The translations under genes and the position numbers were made by a program. A stretch of 64,000 nucleotides of DNA from Microterricola pindariensis (lineage in GTDB: Bacteria; Actinomycetota; Actinomycetes; Actinomycetales; Microbacteriaceae). Positions 33,022 through 40,637 of the stretch are shown one piece after another. Positions within the stretch are counted from its first letter, which is position 1, and each line of letters opens with the position of its first letter. Under the pieces are notes generated by a model. That model worked only from the letters and a program-made list of their open reading frames with translations. It had not been told where the DNA came from and did not search any database. Where the stretch lies: NCBI RefSeq assembly GCF_002936985.1, contig NZ_MPZN01000005.1, positions 48,850-112,849 of the forward strand. The letters are read 5' to 3'.

Positions 33022-33843
33022 TCAGCTCAGTTGGCCGAGCACGTCCTCGAGGTCTCGGGCGGCGGCGCGCACCGCCAGTGCGATCGACGCACGGTTGTCC
33101 TCCGACAGGCGATAGCCGGGGGCGACCACCGTCACGGCCCCGACGAGCCTGTCCCTGACGTGGATGGCCGCGGCGCTCGCCCAGACCCCCTGGTCGACCT
33201 CGCCGGCGCTCTCGGCATACCCCGTCGTGCCGATCGCATCGAGGTCCTTCTCGAGTGCAGCACGCGCCGGCTTCGACAGTGCCGGGCCCACGCGTTGGAA
33301 GTACTGGGCCAGCTTCGCCGGAGAGAGCTCGCTGAGCAGGATCTTGGCTGCGGCCCCGCTGTGCAGGGGCATCAAGTTGCCCGGTTGGAATGAGATCGAG
33401 ATCGGGTGGTCCGAGTCGGCGATCGCGAGGCACACGGCCGAATCGTTGACCCGCCGGAGGTAGAGCGACGTCTCCCCCGTCTCCTCGGCCAGACGGTTGA
33501 GGATCGGCTGGACCTTCGTGCGGTAATCGAAGGACGCCTCTGCGGCGCGGGCCAGCCGCAACACCTGTGGAGAGAGCACGAATCGCCCTTTGTCCCGCTC
33601 TTCGATGAGATCCATCTCCCGCAGCAGCGAGATATAGCGGTAGGCGCTCGGCACGGAGATGTCGTGGTCCTCGAGGAGGTTCTCGACGGTCAGCTCTGGC
33701 GTGTTCTCGCTGAATTGGAGGAGAATCTGGAGCGCCCGGCGGGCGCTGTCGACTCCTTTGGTGCGCTGCGGCTGCGCGTTCACGGCGTCTCCGTCTACTG
33801 GCGATCCGGCGCGCCGGCTCTCTGGGGGCTGATTAAGGCTCAT
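33022..33843 (-). CDS. IclR-family transcriptional regulator of the vitamin B6 catabolic island
   Basis: 273 residues from ATG, with AGGAAG 5 nt upstream; a GTG two codons earlier is less likely. The N-terminal winged helix (residues ~28-90: SARRALQILLQFSE, ENLLEDHDISVPSAYRYISLL) is followed by an IclR effector-binding domain (~105-265, with LYLRRVND and GAAAKILLSEL). Members bind small aromatic or organic acids and control catabolic operons. It is the last gene of the minus-strand run that starts with the BMP transporter and pyridoxamine-pyruvate aminotransferase, 51 bp after the latter. It is the only regulator in the island, so it is the likely owner of the TTCTCATA-N22-TATGAGAA operators. 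The effector is unknown; a B6 vitamer or 4-pyridoxate is plausible. Confidence 0.88.
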   Translation of the reverse strand: MSLNQPPESRRAGSPVDGDAVNAQPQRTKGVDSARRALQILLQFSENTPELTVENLLEDHDISVPSAYRYISLLREMDLIEERDKGRFVLSPQVLRLARAAEASFDYRTKVQPILNRLAEETGETSLYLRRVNDSAVCLAIADSDHPISISFQPGNLMPLHSGAAAKILLSELSPAKLAQYFQRVGPALSKPARAALEKDLDAIGTTGYAESAGEVDQGVWASAAAIHVRDRLVGAVTVVAPGYRLSEDNRASIALAVRAAARDLEDVLGQLS

Positions 33844-33894
33844 ATGCACTTCCTGTCTACACTATGCGTGCGCCCTGGGCATCGTGAAGTCAAT

Positions 33895-35055
33895 TCAATT
33901 CCGCTGTGTGCTGAGCACGGCGAGCGCCTGCTCCAGACCGGCACCGACGTCGAGCTGCATGCCGAGATCCACCAGGGTCCGCCCCAGCGCCGCCAGCCCG
34001 ACGATCGAGTAGAGCCCGCCCGCCGTCGGACCCATGTGCGACAGGCGCACAAGGTTCCCCGCGCCCTGGCCATGCGAGAGCATCACACCGTACACCTCCC
34101 TGGCGTGGTCTCGCACCCGCACGTTGTCGATGTCGTCCGGGAGCCGGATGGATGTGACGCAGGCCGACGCGAACGTCTCGCTCTTCGCCCAAAGCGTCAG
34201 GCCCATCGCCGTCGCGCCCGCGCGCGTCACCGCCGCGGCATCCTCGTGCCTGGCGACGACCGCGTCGACGCCCTCTTCGAGCGCCTGGTCGAGAGCCGAC
34301 TCAAGTCCGTTGATGTCGCTCACGGACGGCGTGTAGGGGAAGCGGCGCCCGCCCAGCCACTTCTCCTTCCAGTCGATCAGCGACAGGTAGGAGTCGCGCG
34401 GAGCCGCCGGGTTCGCGTACATCGCGTCCCAGGCCCTCTGGCTCACAGAGATGAGGGCGACCCCGGGAGGGCCCCCGAGGCACTTCTGCGCTCCGGCGAC
34501 GCACAGGTCCAGTCCCCACTCATCGGTTTCCCACGGCATGCCGAGCACCCCGGACACGGTGTCGACGTAGCTCAGGATCCCGCGGTCCCGGCAGAGCGGG
34601 CCAATCGCAGCGACATCGGTGACTGTTCCGGACGGCGTCTCGGATGCCACGAGGCAGACCATCTGGATCTCCGGGTGCAGATCAAGATAGGCCTCGACCT
34701 GGGCGGGCGAGACCGCGTCGTCGTAGCCGACCTCGATCTCGTGCAGCACCGCGCCGAAGTCCGTGATCCAGTAGCCAGTGCCCTTGCCGAAAACGCCCTG
34801 CACGAGGTTGAGCACGTGCATTCCCGGCGTGATGAGCGAGCGCAGGGCGCCCTCCAGCCCCACGATGGCCTCGCCCTGCATGAGGACGATATCGTTCGTG
34901 GTTCTGAACACCTGGGCGACCTTGCCCTGGGTGCGCTCGAATGCCGTCAGGAACTCGGGGTCGTAGTGGTAGAGGATCGGCTTGCCGAGTGCGGCCAGCG
35001 TGCGCGCGGTGACCGTGACGGGTCCGGCCGAGAGGGTGAAATCAGGTGATGCCAT
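33895..35055 (-). CDS. Pyridoxamine-pyruvate aminotransferase
   Basis: 386-residue class V (fold I) aminotransferase. The best match I can recall is pyridoxamine-pyruvate aminotransferase of Mesorhizobium loti (PPAT), which converts pyridoxamine plus pyruvate to pyridoxal plus alanine, the entry step for pyridoxamine in B6 degradation. Shared landmarks are LSAGPV, YHYDPEF, VLNLVQGVFGKGTGYW, ETPSGTVTD, the active-site segment AGAQKCLGGPPG (Lys), PYTPSVSDINGLESAL and RLSHMGPTAG. General alanine-glyoxylate aminotransferases are the broader family, but these stretches are specific to the PPAT type. It follows the second transporter permease gene by 30 bp. Unlike usual aminotransferases, PPAT uses B6 as substrate and not as tightly bound cofactor. 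Confidence 0.88.
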   Translation of the reverse strand: MASPDFTLSAGPVTVTARTLAALGKPILYHYDPEFLTAFERTQGKVAQVFRTTNDIVLMQGEAIVGLEGALRSLITPGMHVLNLVQGVFGKGTGYWITDFGAVLHEIEVGYDDAVSPAQVEAYLDLHPEIQMVCLVASETPSGTVTDVAAIGPLCRDRGILSYVDTVSGVLGMPWETDEWGLDLCVAGAQKCLGGPPGVALISVSQRAWDAMYANPAAPRDSYLSLIDWKEKWLGGRRFPYTPSVSDINGLESALDQALEEGVDAVVARHEDAAAVTRAGATAMGLTLWAKSETFASACVTSIRLPDDIDNVRVRDHAREVYGVMLSHGQGAGNLVRLSHMGPTAGGLYSIVGLAALGRTLVDLGMQLDVGAGLEQALAVLSTQRN

Positions 35056-35085
35056 GATGTGGTTCCTTATCTGAAGAGGTCGGGG

Positions 35086-36021
35086 TCAGCGTGCGCCGCG
35101 GGTGTAGGACGTGCCCAGGGCGGGCGGGACGACCGAGGTCCGCGCGAACACGATCAGTGTGAGGATGACGACGATGAACGGGATCATCTTGATGACGTCG
35201 GCCGAGACGTTGTACCCGAGCACCTGCAGCGCCGGCCCGATGGCCACGGTGAGCCCGTAGACCACGGAGGTGATCGCCACCAGGATGATTCGACCGCGGG
35301 AGAGCATCGTGATGACGATGGCGATGAACCCGAGGCCGTTCGTGATGAACGGCGTGAACGTGGATGTGGTGATCAACGCGAGGTAGGCGCCACCCAATCC
35401 GACGAACGCACCACTCAGGAGCACGGCGTGTGAGCGGATCTTCACCACACTGCCGCCCGCGGCATCCAACGAGGAGGGCTTCTGCCCGGCGGCCCGGATG
35501 GAGAGGCCCCAGTTGGTCCGGGAGAGGAAGAACCCCGCCGCGATCACGAAGATGACCGCAACCCAGAACAACGCCGACTGCTGGAAGAGCGCCGGGCCGA
35601 TCACGGGGATATCGGCGAGGAAGGGGATCTTGAACTCCGGCGGGGCCCCGAGGCTCGTGACCGACTTGGCGTTGTTCTGCAGGTAGAGCACGCTCGTGAT
35701 GCCCTCGCCGATCAACGTCACGGCCAGGCCGACGACGATCTGGTTGAGCCCGAGCCACACATTGAGGACCAGCATCGCGAGGTTGCCGACCACCCCGCCC
35801 ACGGCGCCGGCGAGCATGCCGAGCCAGAAATTGCCTGTCGTGAGTGTGACGATGAACCCGGTGTATGCACCGATGAGCATCACGCCCTCGATACCGAGGT
35901 TCAGCACGCCGGCCTGTTCACCGATGTTCTCCCCGACGGCGGCGAGCATGAGGGGCATCGCCTGTGCGATGACGGTAGCGATGAAGACGGTGACGAACGC
36001 CGCCGACAGCAGGTCACTCAT
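35086..36021 (-). CDS. BMP-type ABC importer permease 2 (candidate B6 uptake)
   Basis: 311 residues from an ATG overlapping the preceding permease stop (ATGA); the longer open frame is antisense-like and ignored. It has eight to ten hydrophobic helices, with the BPD_transp_2 family signature GLNQIVVGLAVTLIGEGITS. Families of this kind (YufQ/YufP-like, next to a BmpA lipoprotein) import nucleosides in characterised cases. Here the gene lies between the transporter genes and pyridoxamine-pyruvate aminotransferase in one operon, so I infer a B6 vitamer or a related pyridine as cargo. The family is firm, the substrate is inference. Confidence 0.88.
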   Translation of the reverse strand: MSDLLSAAFVTVFIATVIAQAMPLMLAAVGENIGEQAGVLNLGIEGVMLIGAYTGFIVTLTTGNFWLGMLAGAVGGVVGNLAMLVLNVWLGLNQIVVGLAVTLIGEGITSVLYLQNNAKSVTSLGAPPEFKIPFLADIPVIGPALFQQSALFWVAVIFVIAAGFFLSRTNWGLSIRAAGQKPSSLDAAGGSVVKIRSHAVLLSGAFVGLGGAYLALITTSTFTPFITNGLGFIAIVITMLSRGRIILVAITSVVYGLTVAIGPALQVLGYNVSADVIKMIPFIVVILTLIVFARTSVVPPALGTSYTRGAR

Positions 36022-37133
36022 GATTCCTTCCTTGCAGCGCCGGTCTGGAACGGCCGCGCCAGCGTGCGCCGCAGTCCAGGGGGCAGATAGCTCTGGCCGA
36101 GACGGCGCCGTTCGCCGACGTACTCGGTGATGGTCATGAAGATGAGGATGAGGCCCACAATGACGAGCAGGAAGTCGACGTTCAGCCCCGCCTGCTGTGC
36201 GGCAAGGGTCCCGCCCGTGGCGAGCACCGCGTAGAAGCCGACCAGAGGAATGGCCGCGATCGGGCTGAGGCGCGCCAGGAAGACAAACGGCATGACCGCG
36301 TCTCCGTAGTGCGGGTTCCAGTTGGCGCGCTGGTAGCTGTACTGCCCCAGCACATCGACCGCGCCGGCGAACGCGATGAGGCCGCTGGAGAGCGCGAACA
36401 ACAGGATGACCATCCACGTTGAGTTGATGCCGACGTGTCGCGCGGCCTTCGGGCTTGCCCCGAAGATGTCCATCCGCAGCCCGAAAGAGGTGCGGCTGAA
36501 GACGAACTGCGCGACAACCGCGAGCACGAGCGCGATGATCAGGCCGACATGGATGCTGGTGCCTGGGATGTAGGCGAGCAGATTCTCGTCACCGATGACC
36601 GCTGTTTGAGGCTGGGGAGTCGTCGTGTCCTTGAACGGACCCTTGATGAGAAGGTTGGCGACGCCGATGCCGATGAAGGACATGACCAGCGAGGTGATGA
36701 TCTCATTCGTGCCGTATCGCGCTTTGAGGATCGACGGGACGAGCGACCAGATCGCACCGACCAGGAGCGAGCCGAGGAAGATCACGATGGTCGCCAGCCA
36801 GACCGGCATGGCGTCGAAGAGGTAGGGCCCGAATCCGGATGCCACCACCGCACCGAGCAGATACTGGCCGTTGTAGCCGAGGTTCCACAGCTGCCCTCGG
36901 AAGGCCACAATGAGGCCGACCGCGACGATGAGGAGAGGAGCCATCAGCACCAGACTCCGCTGCCAGTTGGAGCCGGTGACACCGTACGTCCAGACGCCCG
37001 CAAAGAAGTCGAGGGGGTTGCTGCCCATGGCCAGGATGATCAGGCCGGCCACAACAAGTGCCAGGACGACCGGAAGCACCGACCTGACTACCTCGTCGAG
37101 GGCCTTTCGGCCTCTCTGGTGTTCAGCGCCCAT
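36018..37133 (-). CDS. BMP-type ABC importer permease 1 (candidate B6 uptake)
   Basis: 371-residue polytopic membrane protein of the BPD_transp_2 family. It has multiple helices and the typical permease sequence RYGTNEIITSLVMSFIGIGV. The ATG overlaps the ATPase stop by one base (TGATG) and its stop overlaps permease 2 (ATGA), so three proteins of the importer are translationally coupled. It would form a heterodimeric channel with permease 2. The substrate is not shown by sequence; the operon partner PPAT suggests pyridoxamine, pyridoxine or pyridoxal. Confidence 0.88.
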   Translation of the reverse strand: MGAEHQRGRKALDEVVRSVLPVVLALVVAGLIILAMGSNPLDFFAGVWTYGVTGSNWQRSLVLMAPLLIVAVGLIVAFRGQLWNLGYNGQYLLGAVVASGFGPYLFDAMPVWLATIVIFLGSLLVGAIWSLVPSILKARYGTNEIITSLVMSFIGIGVANLLIKGPFKDTTTPQPQTAVIGDENLLAYIPGTSIHVGLIIALVLAVVAQFVFSRTSFGLRMDIFGASPKAARHVGINSTWMVILLFALSSGLIAFAGAVDVLGQYSYQRANWNPHYGDAVMPFVFLARLSPIAAIPLVGFYAVLATGGTLAAQQAGLNVDFLLVIVGLILIFMTITEYVGERRRLGQSYLPPGLRRTLARPFQTGAARKES

Positions 37134-38728
37134 CAGTGAACCCCCTCGATTGCTCCGGTCATGTATTGGCCGACCTTCTCTGCTGTCCCGGGTCCGTCGT
37201 TGGCGACGCTGCCCACGATGCGACCGCTGGAGACGATCTCGATTCGGTGTGAAAGCTCGACGAGCTCATCCAGGTCGGTGGACAGCAGGAGCACCGACCC
37301 GCCCTTCGCAGCGAAATCGATGAGGATCTCGCGAACAAGATGCACGGTCTTGAGGTCGAGTCCATACGTCGGTTTGTTCACGACGACCAACTGCGCGCCG
37401 TTCGTGAGTTCGCGCGCCAACAAGATCTTCTGGATGTTGCCGCCAGACAGCGTGCCCGCACGGGTCGCCGGTGACGGCGTTCGGATCTCGTACTTTGCTA
37501 TCTGGGCGGCCGCCTCGGCGTCCACCGCCTTGCGCTGGATCTGGCCGAAGCGCCAGAAGGGCCGTTGCCCGATGCGCTTGACCACAAGGTTCAGGGCGAC
37601 AGACATCGAGCCGATGGTGCCCTCGTGCAGGCGGTCGTCCGTCACATAGCGAATGCCGAGCTGTTGGCGTCTGCGCACGCCCAGCCGCGTCACGTCTTCG
37701 CCATCGAAGTTCACCCGTCCGGCGTGCGCGGTTCGCTGGCCCGCGACAACCTCAGCCAACGCCCCCTGACCGTGTCCATCGATTCCGGCGATTCCGAGGA
37801 TCTCGCCCTCGTGCAGCTCGAGGGTGACGTCGCTGACTTCGACGTCGCGGCTGTTGCCACGACTGGAGACCCCGGCGAGTGACAAGCGCACCGCCCGGCG
37901 GTCCAGATCGATCGCCTGGATCTCCCTCGTCGCGGCGGTGGCACCCGCGAGCTCGGCGGCATCGGCGCCCACCGTGGCGATGTCCTCGCCGAACATCGCG
38001 CTGAGGATGGCATCCTGTGCTTGCTGCTCATCGTAGGAGGCGAGCTCCTCGACCGAGATGTGGCCGACGTTGCGCCCGCCGCGAAGTACGGTGACACAGT
38101 CGCCCATCGAATACGCCTCGCGCAGCTTGTGGGTGATGAAGACAACGGCGAGCCCTTGGCGCTTCACACGGTCCACGCTTTCGGCAAGGTGCTCGATTGC
38201 CTGCGGGGTGAGCATCGACGTCGGTTCGTCCAGGATGAGCAGGCGGCTGCCCTTCCAGATGGCCTTCGCGATCTCCACCTGCTGCTGCTGCCCGAGCCCG
38301 AGGTCGGAGGCGAGCACGTTTGGGTCGATCTGGGCTCCGAGAAGCTCCGCGAGCTCATCGAGACGCTCGACGGCACGCTTCTTCTCGAGCATCAGCCCGG
38401 ACTCGCCGAGCATGAGGTTCTCCAGCACGGTGAAGGCGGGCACCAGGGTGGAGTGCTGGTGCACAACTCCGATGCCATAGTCGACGGCGACCTTCGGCGA
38501 GTTGATCGCCGCCGGCACTCCATTGATGGCGATCGTGCCTGAGTCGGGCTGTTGCATGCCGGCGAGGATGCTGATGAGCGTCGATTTACCGGCGCCGTTC
38601 TCTCCGAGCAGGCAATGGACCTGCCCGCTCACGATGTCGAGAGAGATGTGGTCGTTGGCAACGACCCCGGGAAAAGCCTTGGTGATCCCTCTGAGGGAGA
38701 TCACGTCCGGCGCAATCGGTGTAGTCAA
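37133..38728 (-). CDS. BMP-type ABC importer ATPase with two nucleotide-binding domains
   Basis: 531 residues from a TTG start (MTTPIAPDV) preceded by AGGAG. Two ABC domains are fused, as in simple sugar and nucleoside importers. Domain 1 has Walker A GENGAGKST, the signature-like DLGLGQQQQVEIAKA and Walker B RLLILDEPTS. Domain 2 has a degenerate Walker A region, signature SGGNIQKILLARE and a Walker B-like VVVNKPTYGLDL where the catalytic acidic residue is replaced, as is common in this family. One site is therefore probably structural. It pairs with the two permeases downstream and the BmpA lipoprotein upstream. A 37-nt perfect inverted repeat separates it from bmpA. Confidence 0.9.
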   Translation of the reverse strand: MTTPIAPDVISLRGITKAFPGVVANDHISLDIVSGQVHCLLGENGAGKSTLISILAGMQQPDSGTIAINGVPAAINSPKVAVDYGIGVVHQHSTLVPAFTVLENLMLGESGLMLEKKRAVERLDELAELLGAQIDPNVLASDLGLGQQQQVEIAKAIWKGSRLLILDEPTSMLTPQAIEHLAESVDRVKRQGLAVVFITHKLREAYSMGDCVTVLRGGRNVGHISVEELASYDEQQAQDAILSAMFGEDIATVGADAAELAGATAATREIQAIDLDRRAVRLSLAGVSSRGNSRDVEVSDVTLELHEGEILGIAGIDGHGQGALAEVVAGQRTAHAGRVNFDGEDVTRLGVRRRQQLGIRYVTDDRLHEGTIGSMSVALNLVVKRIGQRPFWRFGQIQRKAVDAEAAAQIAKYEIRTPSPATRAGTLSGGNIQKILLARELTNGAQLVVVNKPTYGLDLKTVHLVREILIDFAAKGGSVLLLSTDLDELVELSHRIEIVSSGRIVGSVANDGPGTAEKVGQYMTGAIEGVH

Positions 38729-38760
38729 AGAATTCTCCTGGCAGGAAGGCGATGGAGGTG

Positions 38761-38797
38761 GAGCTGTCGGCGGTCACGTCGTGACCGCCGACAGCTC
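38761..38797 (-). other. Intercistronic hairpin between binding protein and ATPase genes
   Basis: Perfect inverted repeat with 18-bp arms around one central base (GAGCTGTCGGCGGTCACG pairs with CGTGACCGCCGACAGCTC). It lies 32 bp after the bmpA-like stop and has no T-tract. Such hairpins often protect the upstream message or cause partial termination, which makes the binding protein more abundant than the membrane parts. Confidence 0.7.
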
Positions 38798-38829
38798 GCC
38801 TGGTGGCGGCGCAGCTGCGGCTGTGGGGC

Positions 38830-39924
38830 TCAGGCGCCCTTCGCAGCGACGACTGCCTTGACCTCGTCGGCCGATTCGGCCGGCGTCGGCACAATCGAGC
38901 CATCGATGATTCCCGCCTTGGCGGCGTCGATGGCGGCGAGGATCTCCGCGGTCAGGTTGTCGGTCTGCTGCAGCGTCAAGCCCTCGTTGCCGACGGTCAG
39001 CTCGTAGCCGGCTGAGCCGAAGGTGCCGGCTTCGACGTCCTTGATCGCCTGCACGTAGGTGGGTCCGTAGTTCCAGAGCACCGAGGTGAGGAGCACGCTC
39101 GGGTCGTTGAGCCCCGAGGTGACATCTCCGATGTCGGCGATGTACTTCACGCCAGGGGCAGCCTCGACGGCCTGCAGGTATCCGTGCGTCGCACCGTCTC
39201 CCATACCGAAGATGACGTCTGCACCTGCAGCGATGAGCTGCTCGGTGGCGGTCTTGCCGCCGGCGGCGTCGGCGTACTCGGCCGGGCCGACGGAGGTGTA
39301 GAGCACCTGGATCGACGGGTCGACGCTGTACACGCCCTCGGCGAACCCTGCCGACATCTTGAACCAGTTGATGTCGTCTGCAGACACCACGATGCCGATC
39401 GTGTTGCTCGTCGTCGTCATCGCGGCGGCGATGCCCGCGAGGTAGCCGCCCTCCTGCGCATGGGTCTTGGTGACGGCGATCTGTCCGGGGATGTTCTCGC
39501 CCGCATCCTGGATGAGAATCGGCGTCTGCTTCGCCCGTGCCACGCTTGTGCCGGCAACGCCGTAGCCGGATGCGTGGGCAACCACGAATTGTGCGCCGCT
39601 GTCGATCACCTGGCCGAGGACGGTCTCGGCATTGTCCCAACCGGCATCCGGCACCAGGGTCACGTCGATGCCGAGCTCTGCGGCGGCCGCCTCCGCCCCG
39701 ACCAGTCCGGCCTGGTTCCAACCGAAGTCGGATTCGTTCTCTGGGGCGACGAGGGCGAACGCGGTGACAGTGGTGCCCGCCGTCGAGCTCGGTTCGGCGG
39801 CGGGGGTGTCGCCGCCGCGGCCTCCTGCACAGCCTGCGAGGCTGAGGGCGAGTGCGCCGGCGGTCGCCACGATGGCGAAACGGGTAGCCGTGCGGCTTCC
39901 GGCGGCAGTGCTGAGTGTAAACAT
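38830..39924 (-). CDS. BMP-family substrate-binding lipoprotein (candidate B6 binding protein)
   Basis: 364 residues from the ATG giving MFTLSTAAGSR. A lipoprotein signal peptide ends in LSLAGC at about residue 30. The mature part is a BMP (basic membrane protein, PnrA-like) two-lobed periplasmic-binding fold with LVAPENESDFGWNQAGLVGA, AHASGYGVAG, DDINWFKMSAGFAEGV and FGMGDGATHG. Known relatives bind purine nucleosides through stacking aromatic residues, which would also suit a pyridine ring. It is the first gene of the operon and sits next to one of the two island operators. The substrate is inferred from context only. Confidence 0.88.
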   Translation of the reverse strand: MFTLSTAAGSRTATRFAIVATAGALALSLAGCAGGRGGDTPAAEPSSTAGTTVTAFALVAPENESDFGWNQAGLVGAEAAAAELGIDVTLVPDAGWDNAETVLGQVIDSGAQFVVAHASGYGVAGTSVARAKQTPILIQDAGENIPGQIAVTKTHAQEGGYLAGIAAAMTTTSNTIGIVVSADDINWFKMSAGFAEGVYSVDPSIQVLYTSVGPAEYADAAGGKTATEQLIAAGADVIFGMGDGATHGYLQAVEAAPGVKYIADIGDVTSGLNDPSVLLTSVLWNYGPTYVQAIKDVEAGTFGSAGYELTVGNEGLTLQQTDNLTAEILAAIDAAKAGIIDGSIVPTPAESADEVKAVVAAKGA

Positions 39925-39980
39925 TGATGAAGTCCTCTCCAGTAGGGTGCCCCATGTCCGTTGTGTTTTGAGGTGCTGTC

Positions 39981-40018
39981 TTCTCACAATGTGCGGGGTA
40001 GGCGCTACAGTATGAGAA
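39981..40018. promoter_or_regulatory. Operator 1 of the B6 island
   Basis: TTCTCACA (39981-39988) and TATGAGAA (40011-40018) form an inverted repeat with one mismatch and a start-to-start distance of exactly 30 bp. The same motif with the same distance occurs at 40577-40616. It overlaps the -10 and initiation region of the transporter operon, so binding should block transcription. I assign it to the IclR regulator by inference. Confidence 0.65.
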
Positions 40019-40036
40019 GAATGATGGCCGCGTCAA
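40009..40036 (-). promoter_or_regulatory. Promoter of the transporter-aminotransferase operon
   Basis: On the minus strand, -35 TTGACG and -10 CATACT are 16 bp apart. The -10 lies within the operator half-site in the same register as at the lactonase promoter (40560-40587). The leader to the binding-protein ATG is about 80 nt. Confidence 0.6.
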
Positions 40037-40103
40037 CGATGACGCAAAGGTTTTACTCCCCCGAAACACATGCCTCAGATGATGTGAGGGTAAGGAGGTT
40101 CCC

Positions 40104-40502
40104 ATGAACCGGTACCACGCACTCCTCCCGCTCGCCGCCGCAGCCGCGCTCGCGCTCGTCGGCTGCTCCAGCCCGCCGCCGCTCTCCGCGCAGGACTCCG
40201 CGGCCCTCGAAACCTTGGCCGCCGTGGCAGGCCCCACGTCGAACGTGAGTGCGCACCGCATCAGCTCGACCGAGTGCTGGCTGCCCTCTACGCACGCCAT
40301 CGAGGACGCGGCCGTCGACAGCAGCACACTCTGGCGCGTGATCTGCAGGGTGCACTACACAGACGAAACCGGCGAGCGCTACCAGGACGCGACCTGCATC
40401 GGCGACTTCGCGCTGGAGCCCATGCTCGATCACTGCTATCGCTGGGCCCACTATGACTTCGCGCCCGCCTTCGAGGACTTCCCCGCTGTGACCGCGAGCT
40501 GA
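40104..40502 (+). CDS. Small cysteine-rich lipoprotein of unknown function inside the B6 island
   Basis: 132 residues. A lipoprotein signal peptide is clear (MNRYHALLPLAAAAALALVGC, lipobox LVGC at 18-21), with AAGGAGG upstream of the ATG. The mature domain of ~110 residues has four cysteines (TECWLP, RVICRV, DATCIG, LDHCYRW) that could make two disulfide bonds, and no recognisable family motif. It lies on the plus strand between the two divergent operator-controlled promoters, upstream of the lactonase, but the lactonase has its own promoter after this gene. I found no good promoter for it. It might be an accessory surface protein, or a bystander. Confidence 0.72.
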   Translation: MNRYHALLPLAAAAALALVGCSSPPPLSAQDSAALETLAAVAGPTSNVSAHRISSTECWLPSTHAIEDAAVDSSTLWRVICRVHYTDETGERYQDATCIGDFALEPMLDHCYRWAHYDFAPAFEDFPAVTAS

Positions 40503-40559
40503 GCGAAGCGGCGCCGGAGGGGGCCAGTGTTTCCCGCACATTAATTACTCGGGAAGCTC

Positions 40560-40587
40560 TTGACACCACCAAATCCATTCTCATAAC
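40560..40587 (+). promoter_or_regulatory. Promoter of the lactonase-dehydrogenase-oxidoreductase operon
   Basis: -35 TTGACA and -10 CATAAC are separated by 16 bp. The -10 overlaps the left half-site of operator 2, exactly as at the divergent transporter promoter. The leader to the lactonase ATG is about 45 nt. Confidence 0.7.
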
Positions 40588-40616
40588 GTAAGCACTCATT
40601 AACGCATTATGAGAAT
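40577..40616. promoter_or_regulatory. Operator 2 of the B6 island
   Basis: ATTCTCATAA (40577-40586) and TTATGAGAAT (40607-40616) are perfect 10-bp inverted arms 20 bp apart, so the core half-sites TTCTCATA and TATGAGAA start 30 bp apart. The site covers the -10 box and the start of transcription of the catabolic operon, as expected for a repressor. Probable binding site of the IclR protein at 33022-33843. Confidence 0.72.
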
Positions 40617-40637
40617 TGAAGCGGAAGTGAGGTCACG

